NCBI GenBank assembly: GCA_010672965.1
Contig: JAAHFN010000025.1
Coordinates: 62,001-126,000, forward strand
Source of the DNA: Oscillatoria sp. SIO1A7
GTDB taxonomy: Bacteria; Cyanobacteriota; Cyanobacteriia; Cyanobacteriales; Laspinemataceae
Direction: 5' to 3'
DNA length: 64,000 bases
Shown here: positions 19,041 to 27,186 of the stretch, in pieces
Layout: each line of letters opens with the position of its first letter
Position numbering within the stretch: the first letter of the stretch is position 1
The notes under the pieces: model-generated
What the model saw: the letters and a program-made list of their open reading frames with translations, nothing else
Told to the model about the DNA's origin: nothing
Database searches by the model: none
Translations under genes and position numbers: made by a program

Positions 19041-19403
19041 GGGGTAAAAAAGCGGTCAGCGGTCAGCGGTCAGCGGCCAGCTTTTAGCTAGCTTTCAGCT
19101 AGAGAGCGGTCAGTAACTGTAGGTTGGGTTGAGGAACGAAACCCAACGCAAAGATTGGCATAGTTGGGTTTCGTTCCTCAACCCAACCTACAATTTTAAG
19201 GCAGACAGTCCAGTAGGGTGTAAGGAAAGAAGGGACTTGGGAGACTTGGGAGACTTGGGAGATGAGGGAGATGAGGCTATTTCTCTCCCCCCTCTTCCCC
19301 CTCTTCCCCCTCTTCCCCATCTCTCTTCTCCCCACACCCCACACCCCACACCCCACACCCTAACTGACTGCTGACTGCTGTAAGCTTTTAGCATTTTGAA
19401 GTT
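19041..19403. promoter_or_regulatory. Divergent intergenic region of the ABC transporter genes
   Basis: This region must hold promoters for both transporter genes. It contains three direct AGCGGTCAGC copies near 19051-19075, an inverted repeat at 19119-19191 (GTAGGTTGGGTTGAGGAACG and its complement, element F family), and mirrored GAGACTTGG and CCCCTCTTCC strings. I cannot point to a defined operator. Confidence 0.5.
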
Positions 19404-20234
19404 ATGTCGCGATCGCCAAAACCCTACCTCAAACCATCAGTATTTTGGAGCATTCGCCAAGGATTCCCGGACTGGCTGAGAATAGTCTTAACCGCAGCGG
19501 CCCTCATCGTACCTTTGCTCCTCTGGACTGTTCTCAGTTATAGCGGCTTAGTCAAGCCCATCTTTCTGCCCTCCCCCGCTAGAGTGCTGCAAGCAGGCAT
19601 AGAAATGTTTGCCGTCGAGACATGGCAGGATAACTTATTAGTCGATATTTTAGCCAGTTCCGGTCGAGTTTTAGCGGGTTTCTTGGCTGCAGCGGCCCTG
19701 GGCATACCGGTGGGAATTGCTATGGGCACTTTTTATAGTATGGATAGCCTTTTTGCCCCCATCGTCGGCACCGTGCGCTATATGCCCGTTGCCGCTTTCA
19801 TGCCCTTAATTGTAGTCTGGTTCGGCCTCGGCGAATTATCAAAAATCGTCATTATCTTTTTGGGCATTGTCTTCTATAACGCAATTATGATTGCCGATGC
19901 AGTCAAGTTCATTCCGAGCGAGCTGTTAAACGCGGCTTATACTTTAGGTGCCAATCGAACCGATATTTTATTTCGAGTTATCCTGCCAGCTTCTTTTCCC
20001 AGTATCCTCGATACCTTGCGGGTGAATGTGGCTGGAGCCTGGAATTTTCTAGTAATTGCCGAGCTAATCGCCGCCGAAAGTGGCTTGGGATATACTATCA
20101 ACCAAGCCCGACGCTATGGCCAGACCGATAAAGTCTTGGCTTGTATTGTCATTATCGGCGCGATCGGCTTGTTGCTCGATTATGCCTTTAAGATTCTTGC
20201 CCGTATCCTCACTCCTTGGGCTGAGAAAAGTTAA
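19404..20234 (+). CDS. ABC transporter permease, nitrate/sulfonate/taurine type
   Basis: A 276-aa inner-membrane protein with about six transmembrane helices and the BPD_transp_1 (EAA loop) region near AAYTLGANRTDILFRVILPAS, which contacts the ATPase. It matches the SsuC/TauC/NrtB-like group. It starts at an ATG after a repeat-rich leader and is transcribed away from its presumed ATPase at 18300-19040. Together with the binding protein at 22016-23062 it should form one importer. Confidence 0.88.
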   Translation: MSRSPKPYLKPSVFWSIRQGFPDWLRIVLTAAALIVPLLLWTVLSYSGLVKPIFLPSPARVLQAGIEMFAVETWQDNLLVDILASSGRVLAGFLAAAALGIPVGIAMGTFYSMDSLFAPIVGTVRYMPVAAFMPLIVVWFGLGELSKIVIIFLGIVFYNAIMIADAVKFIPSELLNAAYTLGANRTDILFRVILPASFPSILDTLRVNVAGAWNFLVIAELIAAESGLGYTINQARRYGQTDKVLACIVIIGAIGLLLDYAFKILARILTPWAEKS

Positions 20235-20344
20235 GTTTTGAGTTCTGAGTTTTAAGTTTTAAGTTTTAAGTTTTAATTTAAATCTAGCAATTGTCTATTA
20301 TATCAAGTCAGGTTAAATACCCACAGAAAAAATTTGGGATCTCC

Positions 20345-20407
20345 CGTAGGACGGGCGACACGAGGGTCCTTCCCGCTCCGTAGGACCCTCGTGTCGCCCG
20401 TCCTACG
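20345..20407. repeat. Palindrome E, copy 1
   Basis: The arms CGTAGGACGGGCGACACGAG and the exact complement CTCGTGTCGCCCGTCCTACG surround a short loop. A relative at 56622-56681 has the same outer TAGGACGGGCG, and both copies lie beside a TTAAATACCC or GGGTATTTAA flank, so the mobile unit is probably longer than the palindrome. Confidence 0.8.
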
Positions 20408-20566
20408 CAGAACTTGACTTTTTTTAGGGCATTCAAACTGACATGATATTATTTGTAGTTTTTTTGAAGAAACCGGGTTTCTTATAACAACACCTTCGCC
20501 ATTTTCCGCAGGTAACGATCCCCCCAACCCCCCTTAGAAAGGGCTTGCTGTATAAATCCAAAAGCC

Positions 20567-20836
20567 TGGGGTGTGGGAAGGGTGGGAAGGGTGGGGAGGT
20601 GTGGGAAGTGTGGGAAGAATTAAATAAAATTGTCCTCTCCCCCTCTCCCCACACTCCCCCCTCTCCCCACCCTCCCCACACTCTGCCTTTTTCAGCAAAC
20701 CCTAGTGGACTGTCCGCATTAAAATTGTAGGGAGCGGCCCGGGAACGAAACCCAACGTAGCGATTGGTATAGTTGGGTTTCGTTCCTCAAGCGCTCCCTA
20801 CATTCACACACAATTTGAGCCTTGCCAAAGCACTAG
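20567..20836. repeat. Low-complexity inverted repeat followed by element F, copy 2
   Basis: At 20567-20612 GTGTGGGAAGGGTGGG strings face CCCCACACTCCCC strings at 20638-20683. The following 20702-20836 unit has the ends CTAGTGGACTGTC and a matching CACTAG, with internal GTTGGGTTTCGTTCC arms. Relatives of the second unit are at 19119-19191, 32848-33011 and 39941-40076. Confidence 0.7.
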
Positions 20837-20871
20837 AAAGCTTAGAAAGGGGGGCAATAGTCTTAAGCCCC

Positions 20872-20921
20872 TGACTAAGGAACGAGCATTTATAAATGTC
20901 TTAACTCATTTGCGTAGTGCT
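20872..20921. repeat. Dispersed 50-bp repeat H, copy 1
   Basis: The segment TGACTAAGGAACGAGC...CATTTGCGTAGTGCT recurs at 61428-61477 with only two differences. It is not palindromic over its whole length and has no coding potential. Confidence 0.75.
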
Positions 20922-20975
20922 GAAAGCTGACTGCTGTTGGCGCAGCCGTAGCTCTTGTGCGCATAAGCTGACTGC

Positions 20976-20981
20976 TATAAT
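20976..20981 (+). promoter_or_regulatory. Candidate -10 box for the structured RNA
   Basis: A consensus TATAAT lies 29 bp before the first long stem of the RNA candidate, with a weak TTGTGC 15 bp upstream. A start near 20988 is expected if it is used. Confidence 0.45.
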
Positions 20982-20987
20982 TCATCC

Positions 20988-21294
20988 TGGATTTGCATAT
21001 AGAAAAAGCAAGGAGGTCCGTTGCCCAAAAAGAAAAAGAACTTCTCCCAAGGGAAACCCACCCGCTGCCACGATCTGATGGACGATCGGCCGGGTCTTGG
21101 AGTGGGCTATCTTCCCACCCGGCCTAGCTGTTGGAGTAAGCCCTAGACTACTTGCCCAGGTCCTGGGCTTACTCCGTGCCAGTCCGGTTTTTAAGGGAGA
21201 AGTTTCTTTTCTTTGAGTGAGAAGACCTCCTTACTAGGTTTGGCTTTTTTTCCAGTTTACAAAGGGTCGCGGCTAGCCGTGGCCCCTTTTTTGT
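20988..21294 (+). ncRNA. Candidate structured non-coding RNA with branched fold and terminator
   Basis: Long complementary segments nest around a branched core. The outer stem is AAGGAGGTC (21010-21018) with GACCTCCTT (21224-21232). A 20-bp stem pairs AAAGAAAAAGAACTTCTCCC (21029-21048) with GGGAGAAGTTTCTTTTCTTT (21195-21214). Inside are the hairpins GGCCGGGT/ACCCGGCC (21088-21095/21117-21124) and GGAGTAAGCCC/GGGCTTACTCC (21133-21143/21165-21175). A GC-rich hairpin with a T-run follows. The fold is not the simple rod of 6S RNA, and I do not recognise RNase P, tmRNA or SRP motifs. A known cyanobacterial Rfam motif remains possible. I see no open frame that fits. Confidence 0.65.
21261..21293 (+). 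terminator. Rho-independent terminator of the RNA candidate
   Basis: A hairpin GGGTCGCGGC-TA-GCCGTGGCCC (with G-T pairs) is followed by CTTTTTTG. It closes the structured RNA region on the plus strand. Confidence 0.7.
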
Positions 21295-22015
21295 GCCCCT
21301 CTATTGGAGCTATGAAACTATATTAGCACGGCTTTGCTCTAACGTCAACATTAGATACAATTTTTTTTTTGCACTTCTGCACCTGCCGCAAAACCGCCAC
21401 TTTCGTATAGTCTAATCTTACAGCCTCGGTAGCCATTACTGGATCCTCGGCAAACATATTGTAGCTCCACCACAAATATTCGCCCCTGCGCCGAATTCTC
21501 TCATTGACGCAATTCAAAATTCAAAATTCCTTTGGATCCGACCATCGGCGAGGGGCGACAGCAACAAGAGAGAGATCCCCGTTGCTATAGCATTACATAG
21601 TAAGGTTAGGACGGTTACAAAATGCCACAGCTTACGAAAGGCAAGGCTTTGGCCGATAGCTGAGAGCTGATAGCTGACCGCTTACTGCTATATAAGGTAA
21701 AGTTATTATCTTGGGATGCGCGGGCCCCAGACGACTATGCAACCCAGGGCGAAGCATTCCAATACAATAGATTTTTGCGAAAAGAGCAAAGATTGTCTCG
21801 GGAATGCTGTCGCCCCTACAATTAATGCCCGGGAAAATGGCGAGGGTATTGTTCAAGAAACCGGGTTTCTGACTACAGCTAAGAACTCAAAACTCTTCCC
21901 AACGCCCAATGCGAACATGCTACCCACCCCAAGGGCATCCTCCCAACCCACCCACACCGCCTGCAGGAGGGGAGGGGGAGGTTGCCCAATGCCCAATTCC
22001 GCTCTTCCCCAATTT
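21295..22015. other. Repeat-rich intergenic stretch, no gene seen
   Basis: This region holds a partial GGGGCGACAGC string near 21550, a TAGCTGACCGCTTACTGCTATA-type repeat (about 21670-21692), and a palindrome with GGGCGAAGCATTCC and GGAATGCTGTCGCCCC at 21749-21819, the core of element A without its outer ends. GCCCAATTCCGCTCTTCCCC at 21990 is a copy of a dispersed string found beside many genes. Confidence 0.6.
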
Positions 22016-23062
22016 CTAAATTGCTTTAACAAATTTAGGTTCGATTAATTTGGCTAAATCTGGGATTTTCTGGATTTGCTTGCGGTCTTTGAGGAAATTG
22101 GCTAAAGACTCCATTGATTTTAATAAATATAAGTCGCTTTCTGGGTTGGCGAGCATTTCCAGATTGGCGGCTAGGTCTGGGAGACGCACCCCTAGGAGTC
22201 CGTCTTCTAACTCTTCTGGGGCGATGCCGAGAGCTTTAGAAGCGATCGCCACTCCTTCTTCCCGATTGGTTTTCAAAAATTCCAATCCCTGGAGAACCCC
22301 CCGGACAAAGGCTTCGGCGGCTTGGGGATTAGTTTCCAGAAACTGAGTATTAAAAACGTAGAGGTCTGCGATCGCTGTTGGCATCCGAGCAGAATCATAA
22401 ATTATGCGACCGTCCGGCTGTTCTCGATTGGCTTTGGACAAATGAGGCTCGTAGGTCACGGCAATATCTACTTGGCCAGAGCGATAGGCGGTGGCAGCAA
22501 TATCTGGACCGGCATTGACCATAGTAAAGTCATTCGCTTCCAAGCCAGCTTCAGCCATAACCTGTAGCAGGAAGAAATGGCTAACGCTCCCTTCTTCCAC
22601 GGCAATTTTTTTCCCTTTAAAGTCAGAGATGTTGGCAATTTTTTTTCGAGCTAAGATGCCATCGCCGCCGACGGAGCTATCCTGCACCAGAACGATGCGG
22701 AAGTCGCCACCATTGGCAGCAAGGGTAACGGCTTCGGAGGTGACGGGGGATACGGCATCTAGGCGATCGGAGATAAAAGCCGCATTAGCATCGGTATTTT
22801 CGGCAAAGACTTTTACTTTTAAATTTAGACCGAGCTTTTGGAAAAAACCTTTATCCCGGGCGATGTAGAGCGGTGCAGAACCGACCCAGGTAAATAAGCC
22901 AATCGTAGCGGTAGTTAGTTCCTGTTGCGAAGAGTTTTGCGAAGAGTTTTGCGAAGAGTTTTCTGAGGACTGCTGCGAAGGGGCACAAGAGTGGAGGGCG
23001 AGAGTGCTGGCGGTACTTGCGATCGCAACTAGGGTTTGGCGACGACTCCAGAGTTGATTCAT
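22016..23062 (-). CDS. ABC transporter substrate-binding lipoprotein (SsuA/THI5-like family)
   Basis: A 348-aa periplasmic binding protein. The N-terminus has twin arginines (SRRQTLVAIAS) and a lipobox-like LHSC near residue 26, so it is probably a Tat- or Sec-exported lipoprotein. A short NSSQ repeat follows. The body (LTTATIGLFTWVGSAPLYIARDKGFF, FSDFKGKKIAVEEGSV-like segment, MVNAGPDIAATAY) is typical of NMT1/SsuA proteins. It is the likely partner of the ATPase (18300-19040) and permease (19404-20234). The ligand could be a sulfonate, nitrate, bicarbonate or a thiamine precursor; no TPP riboswitch was seen upstream. Confidence 0.85.
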   Translation of the reverse strand: MNQLWSRRQTLVAIASTASTLALHSCAPSQQSSENSSQNSSQNSSQQELTTATIGLFTWVGSAPLYIARDKGFFQKLGLNLKVKVFAENTDANAAFISDRLDAVSPVTSEAVTLAANGGDFRIVLVQDSSVGGDGILARKKIANISDFKGKKIAVEEGSVSHFFLLQVMAEAGLEANDFTMVNAGPDIAATAYRSGQVDIAVTYEPHLSKANREQPDGRIIYDSARMPTAIADLYVFNTQFLETNPQAAEAFVRGVLQGLEFLKTNREEGVAIASKALGIAPEELEDGLLGVRLPDLAANLEMLANPESDLYLLKSMESLANFLKDRKQIQKIPDLAKLIEPKFVKAI

Positions 23063-23100
23063 AATTATGGCCTTAGCAATCTTAAATCATTGGCTATTAT

Positions 23101-23296
23101 ATATGAGAAACCCGGTTTTTCTAAAAAACCGGGTTTCTGTCTCCCAAAGCTAGAAACCCTAGAAACCCTAGAAACCCTAGAAACCCTAGAAACCCTAGAA
23201 ACCCTAGAAACCCGGTTTTTTAGAAAAACCGGGTTTCTGTCTCCCAAAGCTAGAAACCCTAGAAACCCGGTTTTTTAGAAAAACCGGGTTTCTGGC
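23101..23296. repeat. 9-bp AGAAACCCT array flanked by GAAACCCGG palindromes
   Basis: About eight tandem AGAAACCCT units (23151-23210) are bordered by GAAACCCGGTTTTT palindromes. The block CTGTCTCCCAAAGCTAGAAA appears twice (around 23137 and 23237), so the region grew by duplication. It lies between two minus-strand genes. Confidence 0.85.
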
Positions 23297-23357
23297 TCCT
23301 GCTATAGTAAAAAATTGCATAACCCTTGCAGCTCCTCCTGCTTTTTACTTTTTTTAC

Positions 23358-24008
23358 TTATAGATCGTAAAGCCCCTTGAACCAACTTACGAAAGCCTTC
23401 GCCTTTGGGTGCTGCGGATCTAGAATCCGTTCCTTAACTGCATGATGCAGTTGGCGCCCTGGTGGATTCTGCCATGCCAGCCAAGTATAAATGCCAGCTT
23501 TGTCTTGATGGAGTTTTTTGAAAGGAGCCCCTAAATTCTTAGCTTCCGTCACTGTTTCACAAGCATATTTCCAGAGCGGTTCCTCTTGGTCGGGAACCAT
23601 GTAAGCGAGAAAAGTTTCTAACATCCCGCGCATTTGATTATCTGGCATCATCCAAACCCCGAACTTAGGGCCGATTGTGGTAGGATGAATCAGACCCTCT
23701 TCTGGTAAGCTTTTGGGAAGATCGGCAATGCTGGGCAAACATACATTTCTAATGCTTTTCCACCTAGCTATTGGCTCTTCATCAGCATCGACTATTAAGC
23801 CTAAAGCCGCTAAGTTAGAGTCATTCAGCTCCGTGAATATAACATCCCGGTCGAGCAGGTTATCGATTCCATCATGTGGCTCTATATTAACAATATATTT
23901 TCCTGGCTCCGGTTCCCAGATAATTCCGTTGGCTTCTATCAACTCCGGTATGACTCGCTTATCTTCGTATCCTTCTACTAAAAGTCTATTTTTAGGAAAA
24001 TTTACCAT
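23358..24008 (-). CDS. DUF3226-like TOPRIM-fold protein, partner of an AAA ATPase
   Basis: A 216-aa soluble protein with the two TOPRIM hallmarks: an N-terminal strand and Glu in LLVEGYED (E12), and an acidic cluster in GLIVDADEEP (D74, D76, E77). These residues bind divalent metal in OLD-family nucleases and primases. It begins 2 bp after the stop of the ATPase gene 24011-25135, so the two are co-translated. ATPase plus TOPRIM pairs are the design of OLD-type and PARIS-type phage defence systems, so an antiviral role is plausible but inferred. The sequence between the motifs contains an HDGIDNLL segment that may be family-specific. Confidence 0.75.
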   Translation of the reverse strand: MVNFPKNRLLVEGYEDKRVIPELIEANGIIWEPEPGKYIVNIEPHDGIDNLLDRDVIFTELNDSNLAALGLIVDADEEPIARWKSIRNVCLPSIADLPKSLPEEGLIHPTTIGPKFGVWMMPDNQMRGMLETFLAYMVPDQEEPLWKYACETVTEAKNLGAPFKKLHQDKAGIYTWLAWQNPPGRQLHHAVKERILDPQHPKAKAFVSWFKGLYDL

Positions 24009-24010
24009 TA

Positions 24011-25135
24011 CTAGCGCACCTCTATATTTCTTTGAGTAGCGATTCTAATTTGGCGATCGCTAAAAGTTACGGCAGTTTTCTTATCTGGCTCTATCCTCTG
24101 AATTGTAATTCTATCCGGCTCGCTGCTTTCATCCTCGACGATGCTAGCCAGACTCTTCCAGCAGTCATTGTTGTGGGTAGTGGCGAAAACCTGAACGTCT
24201 AATCTTTTCGCTGTTGCCCAGAGCATTTTCCACATATCGGACATAACGCTATAGTGCAAGCCAGTATCGATGTCATCAACTAGCAGCACCCCACCTGCAG
24301 CGCCTCTAGATGCTAAGGCCAGTCCCAGCATCCGCCAGATCCCATCTCCCATACTACCTATTGGGATTCGCTCGTTGCTGCCGGAACATCTTACTAAAAA
24401 TCCCGCGCGTGCCTGCACTCCCGTGCTAGCGTATCTAGCAGAATTGGCTACAGCAACCCTTTTTATTGTCGGTTCTATAATTTGGAGGGCTTCGATAGAG
24501 CTTTCTTCTTCATCGGTCAGTACCACCTCATCGAACAGGGCAATCAGATCGTCTTTATCCAAAGAAAACGAACTAACAAACTGAACTTTTACATTTTTTT
24601 CTTTGGCGTAGATAGTATCAACTGGCAAGCCTTTGCTGCGAACAATGCCGCCATTAGATGAAAAAGGTATTTCTCTATAGTATAAGATATCGCTCTCAGT
24701 CCACTTCAGACCCAGACCTAGTTCCGGGCGATAGAAACCTAGAGTGGTTTCCGTATCGCCGCCATCATACATCGTTTCTAATATGGAGGCAACTAGCCTT
24801 TCCTCGTCCTTTTCGTTTTGACCGATAATCGAGAATTGGTTGTCCAACTCCAGCGATCGCCCGTAAAAAAAATGGCGAACATCCGTTTCCAGTTCTTCGC
24901 CAGACATAAGTCGCCCTACCTTTGGTTTGTGGGCGTTCCATACATATTCGCCCCGAGCCTCTGCCGACCTATAAAGCGGTTCCAGATCGGCGCGGGAGCA
25001 GAGGAGATCGATCGCCTCTAAAATAGAAGTCTTGCCGCTATTATTGGCTCCTACTAGCAGATTAATTCTCCCGAGCTCTTGAATCTCGAACGACTCGAAC
25101 CGGCGAAAGTTTTCTATCTTCAACGACTTCAACAT
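24011..25135 (-). CDS. AAA (ABC-like) ATPase, partner of a TOPRIM-like protein
   Basis: A 374-aa ATPase of the AAA_15/AAA_21 group. I use the ATG at 25135; a TTG 9 bp upstream is an alternative. It has LKSLKIENFRRF, Walker A GANNSGKT (29-36), a signature-like GSMGDGIWRMLGLALAS and the switch His in ATTHNNDCW. Walker B reads VLLVDDID: the usual catalytic Glu after the metal-binding Asp is Asp here, which may slow hydrolysis. No coiled-coil arm of SMC length is present. It is the upstream member of a two-gene operon with the DUF3226-like protein and probably senses or clamps nucleic acid for it. Confidence 0.8.
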   Translation of the reverse strand: MLKSLKIENFRRFESFEIQELGRINLLVGANNSGKTSILEAIDLLCSRADLEPLYRSAEARGEYVWNAHKPKVGRLMSGEELETDVRHFFYGRSLELDNQFSIIGQNEKDEERLVASILETMYDGGDTETTLGFYRPELGLGLKWTESDILYYREIPFSSNGGIVRSKGLPVDTIYAKEKNVKVQFVSSFSLDKDDLIALFDEVVLTDEEESSIEALQIIEPTIKRVAVANSARYASTGVQARAGFLVRCSGSNERIPIGSMGDGIWRMLGLALASRGAAGGVLLVDDIDTGLHYSVMSDMWKMLWATAKRLDVQVFATTHNNDCWKSLASIVEDESSEPDRITIQRIEPDKKTAVTFSDRQIRIATQRNIEVR

Positions 25136-25452
25136 AAATTGCAATTAGAGAGGGATTAATATGGAGGGTTGTTTCCTGGCACCCGAGAGCGATACAGTTT
25201 TTCGATTTTTTCAAACCTTTGGACTGCGATCGCTCGTTTCTGGTGATAGTCGGGTTTAAGATTATGGTACGGCAAGATCGTAGATTGCGATCGGGATTTG
25301 CACGGTCCCTCGAAATCCGGTGACTGAGGGACCAATAATTTTAAGTTTTGAATTTTGAGTTTTGGGTTGCCAGTCCTTAACTTAAAACTTAAAAACTTAA
25401 AACTTAAAACTTTCCCCAATGCCCATGCCCAATGCCCTCAACCCCCTTTCAA

Positions 25453-25637
25453 GGGTATGTTTTTTATAATCTTCCTAATCTTCTTAAATAAGCGCGATTG
25501 GCGGGCGTCATGGGTTTCTAGGGCGAAGCATTCCAATAAATAAATTTTATCTAAAAGCAAAAACTGTCTCGGGAATGCTGTCGCCCCTACGCGCCGGGCC
25601 GATACAGACAATAATGCCAAATCTAAAAAACATACCC
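25453..25637. mobile_element. MITE-like element A, copy 1
   Basis: A 185-bp non-coding element with inverted ends GGGTATGTTTTTTA and AAAAAACATACCC and an internal palindrome GGGCGAAGCATTCC / GGAATGCTGTCGCCCC. Its reverse complement at 32114-32296 is near-identical, and a third, more diverged copy is at 32368-32550. Shared flanks (CCCTTTCAA and GCAGATTGCCCCC) suggest the true ends lie further out. Confidence 0.8.
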
Positions 25638-25730
25638 GCAGATTGCCCCCAACCCCTCCCAGGAGGGTCACGCCCAATGCCCTACATTCTGTAAAACTCA
25701 AAAATCAAAACTCTCAAGCTAATAACTTAT

Positions 25731-26417
25731 ATGCAAACCGTTTGGATTGCCAGACATGGAAATCGTCAGGATTTTGTTGACCCCAAGTGGATGGAAACTG
25801 CAGAGCGACCCTTTGACCCGGGTCTTTCTCCAGATGGTATCCAGCAAGCGAAGGAACTAGCCGATCGCCTTGCCGGAGAAAATATCGCTCATATTTTTTC
25901 TTCTCCTTTTCTGCGAACCGTGCAAACATCGCATTATGTGGCGGAAGTTCTCGACTTGCCGATAAGACTGGAATCAGGAGTAGGAGAAATTTTTAACACT
26001 CCCTTTTTTTCTGTGACTCCAGAAATCCTGCCCGTCGAAGAAATAGTACGGCAGTTTCCCAGAATCGATGCCAGCTATAGCTCTCGGGTTATGGCTCGCT
26101 ATCCAGAAACCAAGCAACAAGCAAGGGAGCGATCGGGGCAAGCAGTCAGGCGCTTAACCGAGGATTTTGCAGAAAATATTTTAATTGTCACTCACGGCTC
26201 TCCCGTAGTTAACATGACTCGGGAACTGGTCGGCGATTCAGCCAAAGTTCGCTCTGCCCTCTGCTCTTTGGTTAAGCTGTCGCGCCAAGAGAGAGGATGG
26301 CTTTTAGAGCTTAATGGGGATACATCTCATCTTAGCCAAACAGAGCAAAAGATTCAGTTTCACCAGTTTCAACAGATTAAATATTTGTTTCGTAAATTTT
26401 TGCGTGAAAAGCTGTGA
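25731..26417 (+). CDS. Histidine phosphatase family protein (phosphoglycerate-mutase-like)
   Basis: A 228-aa soluble enzyme with the catalytic RHG motif at 8-10 (WIARHGNRQD), the SSPFLRTVQT helix and the second histidine in THGSPV. This branch of the superfamily mostly removes phosphate from small molecules or proteins. The substrate is unknown. The D and F residues after RHG (RQDFVDPKW) match a eukaryote-like UBASH3/PGAM-like subgroup found in cyanobacteria, but this is a loose comparison. It has its own ATG after a repeat-rich leader and is convergent with the toxin-antitoxin pair. Confidence 0.85.
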   Translation: MQTVWIARHGNRQDFVDPKWMETAERPFDPGLSPDGIQQAKELADRLAGENIAHIFSSPFLRTVQTSHYVAEVLDLPIRLESGVGEIFNTPFFSVTPEILPVEEIVRQFPRIDASYSSRVMARYPETKQQARERSGQAVRRLTEDFAENILIVTHGSPVVNMTRELVGDSAKVRSALCSLVKLSRQERGWLLELNGDTSHLSQTEQKIQFHQFQQIKYLFRKFLREKL

Positions 26418-26479
26418 GGCTGAGTGCGATAGGCAGCGTGCAGCCTACTTGCCGATCGCTCTCTAGCTTTTTAGATTAT

Positions 26480-26515
26480 TTTGAGAATTCCGCGATCGCC
26501 ATCTAACTCTGCCTC
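26480..26515. repeat. 36-bp direct repeat, distal copy
   Basis: This segment (TTTGAGAATTCCGCG...) is identical over 36 bp to 27199-27234, which encodes the C-terminus of the S66 carboxypeptidase. Read on the minus strand, this copy would also complete that protein (…GDRGILKII stop). The two copies bracket the toxin-antitoxin genes. Confidence 0.9.
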
Positions 26516-26523
26516 ATTTATTT

Positions 26524-26877
26524 TTACTCGTTGGCTCTCTGCGACATCATCTGCGCTATGAATCGCTTTGTAACTTCGTATATATCTCGCTTGTCCCCAT
26601 CCTTTCGCCGCCCTATTCCGACTACAATAACCATAACTTTATCGGGCTCAACTCGATAGATAATTCGGTAACGCTGACCTACGGCTCGGATGCTACGGTA
26701 TCCTATCAAATCTGCCGATAAAGCTTTGCCCTGTTTTTCCGGTTCGTGCTTGAGCTTCTCCAGCCGAACAATAATTAATGCTTGTTCTCGCCGGTCTTTT
26801 ATTTCAGCAAATAGCTGACTTGCCTGCAAAGTAAGGAGAACTTGATATTCCCCAGGCGATTTTTCTATTTCTGTCAC
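26524..26877 (-). CDS. RelE/ParE-family toxin
   Basis: A 117-aa basic protein. I use the GTG at 26877 because it overlaps the antitoxin stop as GTGA, the normal coupling in this module; the longer frame reads through the antitoxin gene. The fold is RelE/ParE-like: EIKDRREQALIIVRLEKL helix, then GYRSIRAVGQRYRIIYRVEPDKVMVIVVGIGRR. Such toxins are mRNA interferases or gyrase inhibitors; the exact activity cannot be told. It is the downstream gene of the pair, under control of the antitoxin promoter. Confidence 0.82.
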   Translation of the reverse strand: MTEIEKSPGEYQVLLTLQASQLFAEIKDRREQALIIVRLEKLKHEPEKQGKALSADLIGYRSIRAVGQRYRIIYRVEPDKVMVIVVGIGRRKDGDKRDIYEVTKRFIAQMMSQRANE

Positions 26878-27137
26878 AATCCTAACTCTGCTTTTAATTG
26901 TTCTAAGGCTATGGTTTCTCCAGCATCTGCTTGCCTTATGCCCTCTCGCAGTTCGGCACAAAATTCTCCATCAGATATAATTTCTATCGTTTCCAGCAGA
27001 GAATCAAACAATTCCATACTCATAGCGACGATCGCAGGCTTGCCGTCCTTAGTTATAATCGCTGGCTCTTCTGCCAACTCATCCGGCAAGGCTGGCAGTT
27101 GTTCTTGTGCTTCGGCGATAGTTAGATATTTGGTCAT
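26874..27137 (-). CDS. Phd/YefM-like antitoxin
   Basis: An 87-aa protein with the N-terminal DNA-binding fold typical of Phd/YefM (MTKYLTIAEAQEQLPALPDEL, then AIITKDGKPAIVAMSMELFDSLLETIEI) and an acidic C-terminal tail that would wrap the toxin. It is upstream of, and overlaps by 4 bp, the RelE/ParE-like toxin. Autorepression is expected from the family. The leader contains a TATAGCGGTAAGCAGTCAGC dispersed repeat. Confidence 0.82.
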   Translation of the reverse strand: MTKYLTIAEAQEQLPALPDELAEEPAIITKDGKPAIVAMSMELFDSLLETIEIISDGEFCAELREGIRQADAGETIALEQLKAELGL

Positions 27138-27186
27138 GTTTGTAAAAAGAGTTATAGCGGTAAGCAGTCAGCTGTCAGCAGTCAGC

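Noticed and set aside
20988-21294. 6S RNA, tmRNA or RNase P as identity of the structured RNA
   Set aside because: The fold is branched rather than a rod, and no tag-encoding or RNase P core motifs were seen.
22900-23100. TPP riboswitch before the THI5-like binding protein
   Set aside because: The conserved CTGAGA and ACCTGATC elements are not present upstream of the gene.
23151-23210. Possible CRISPR-like array
   Set aside because: The 9-bp units are contiguous, with no spacers; it is a simple tandem repeat.
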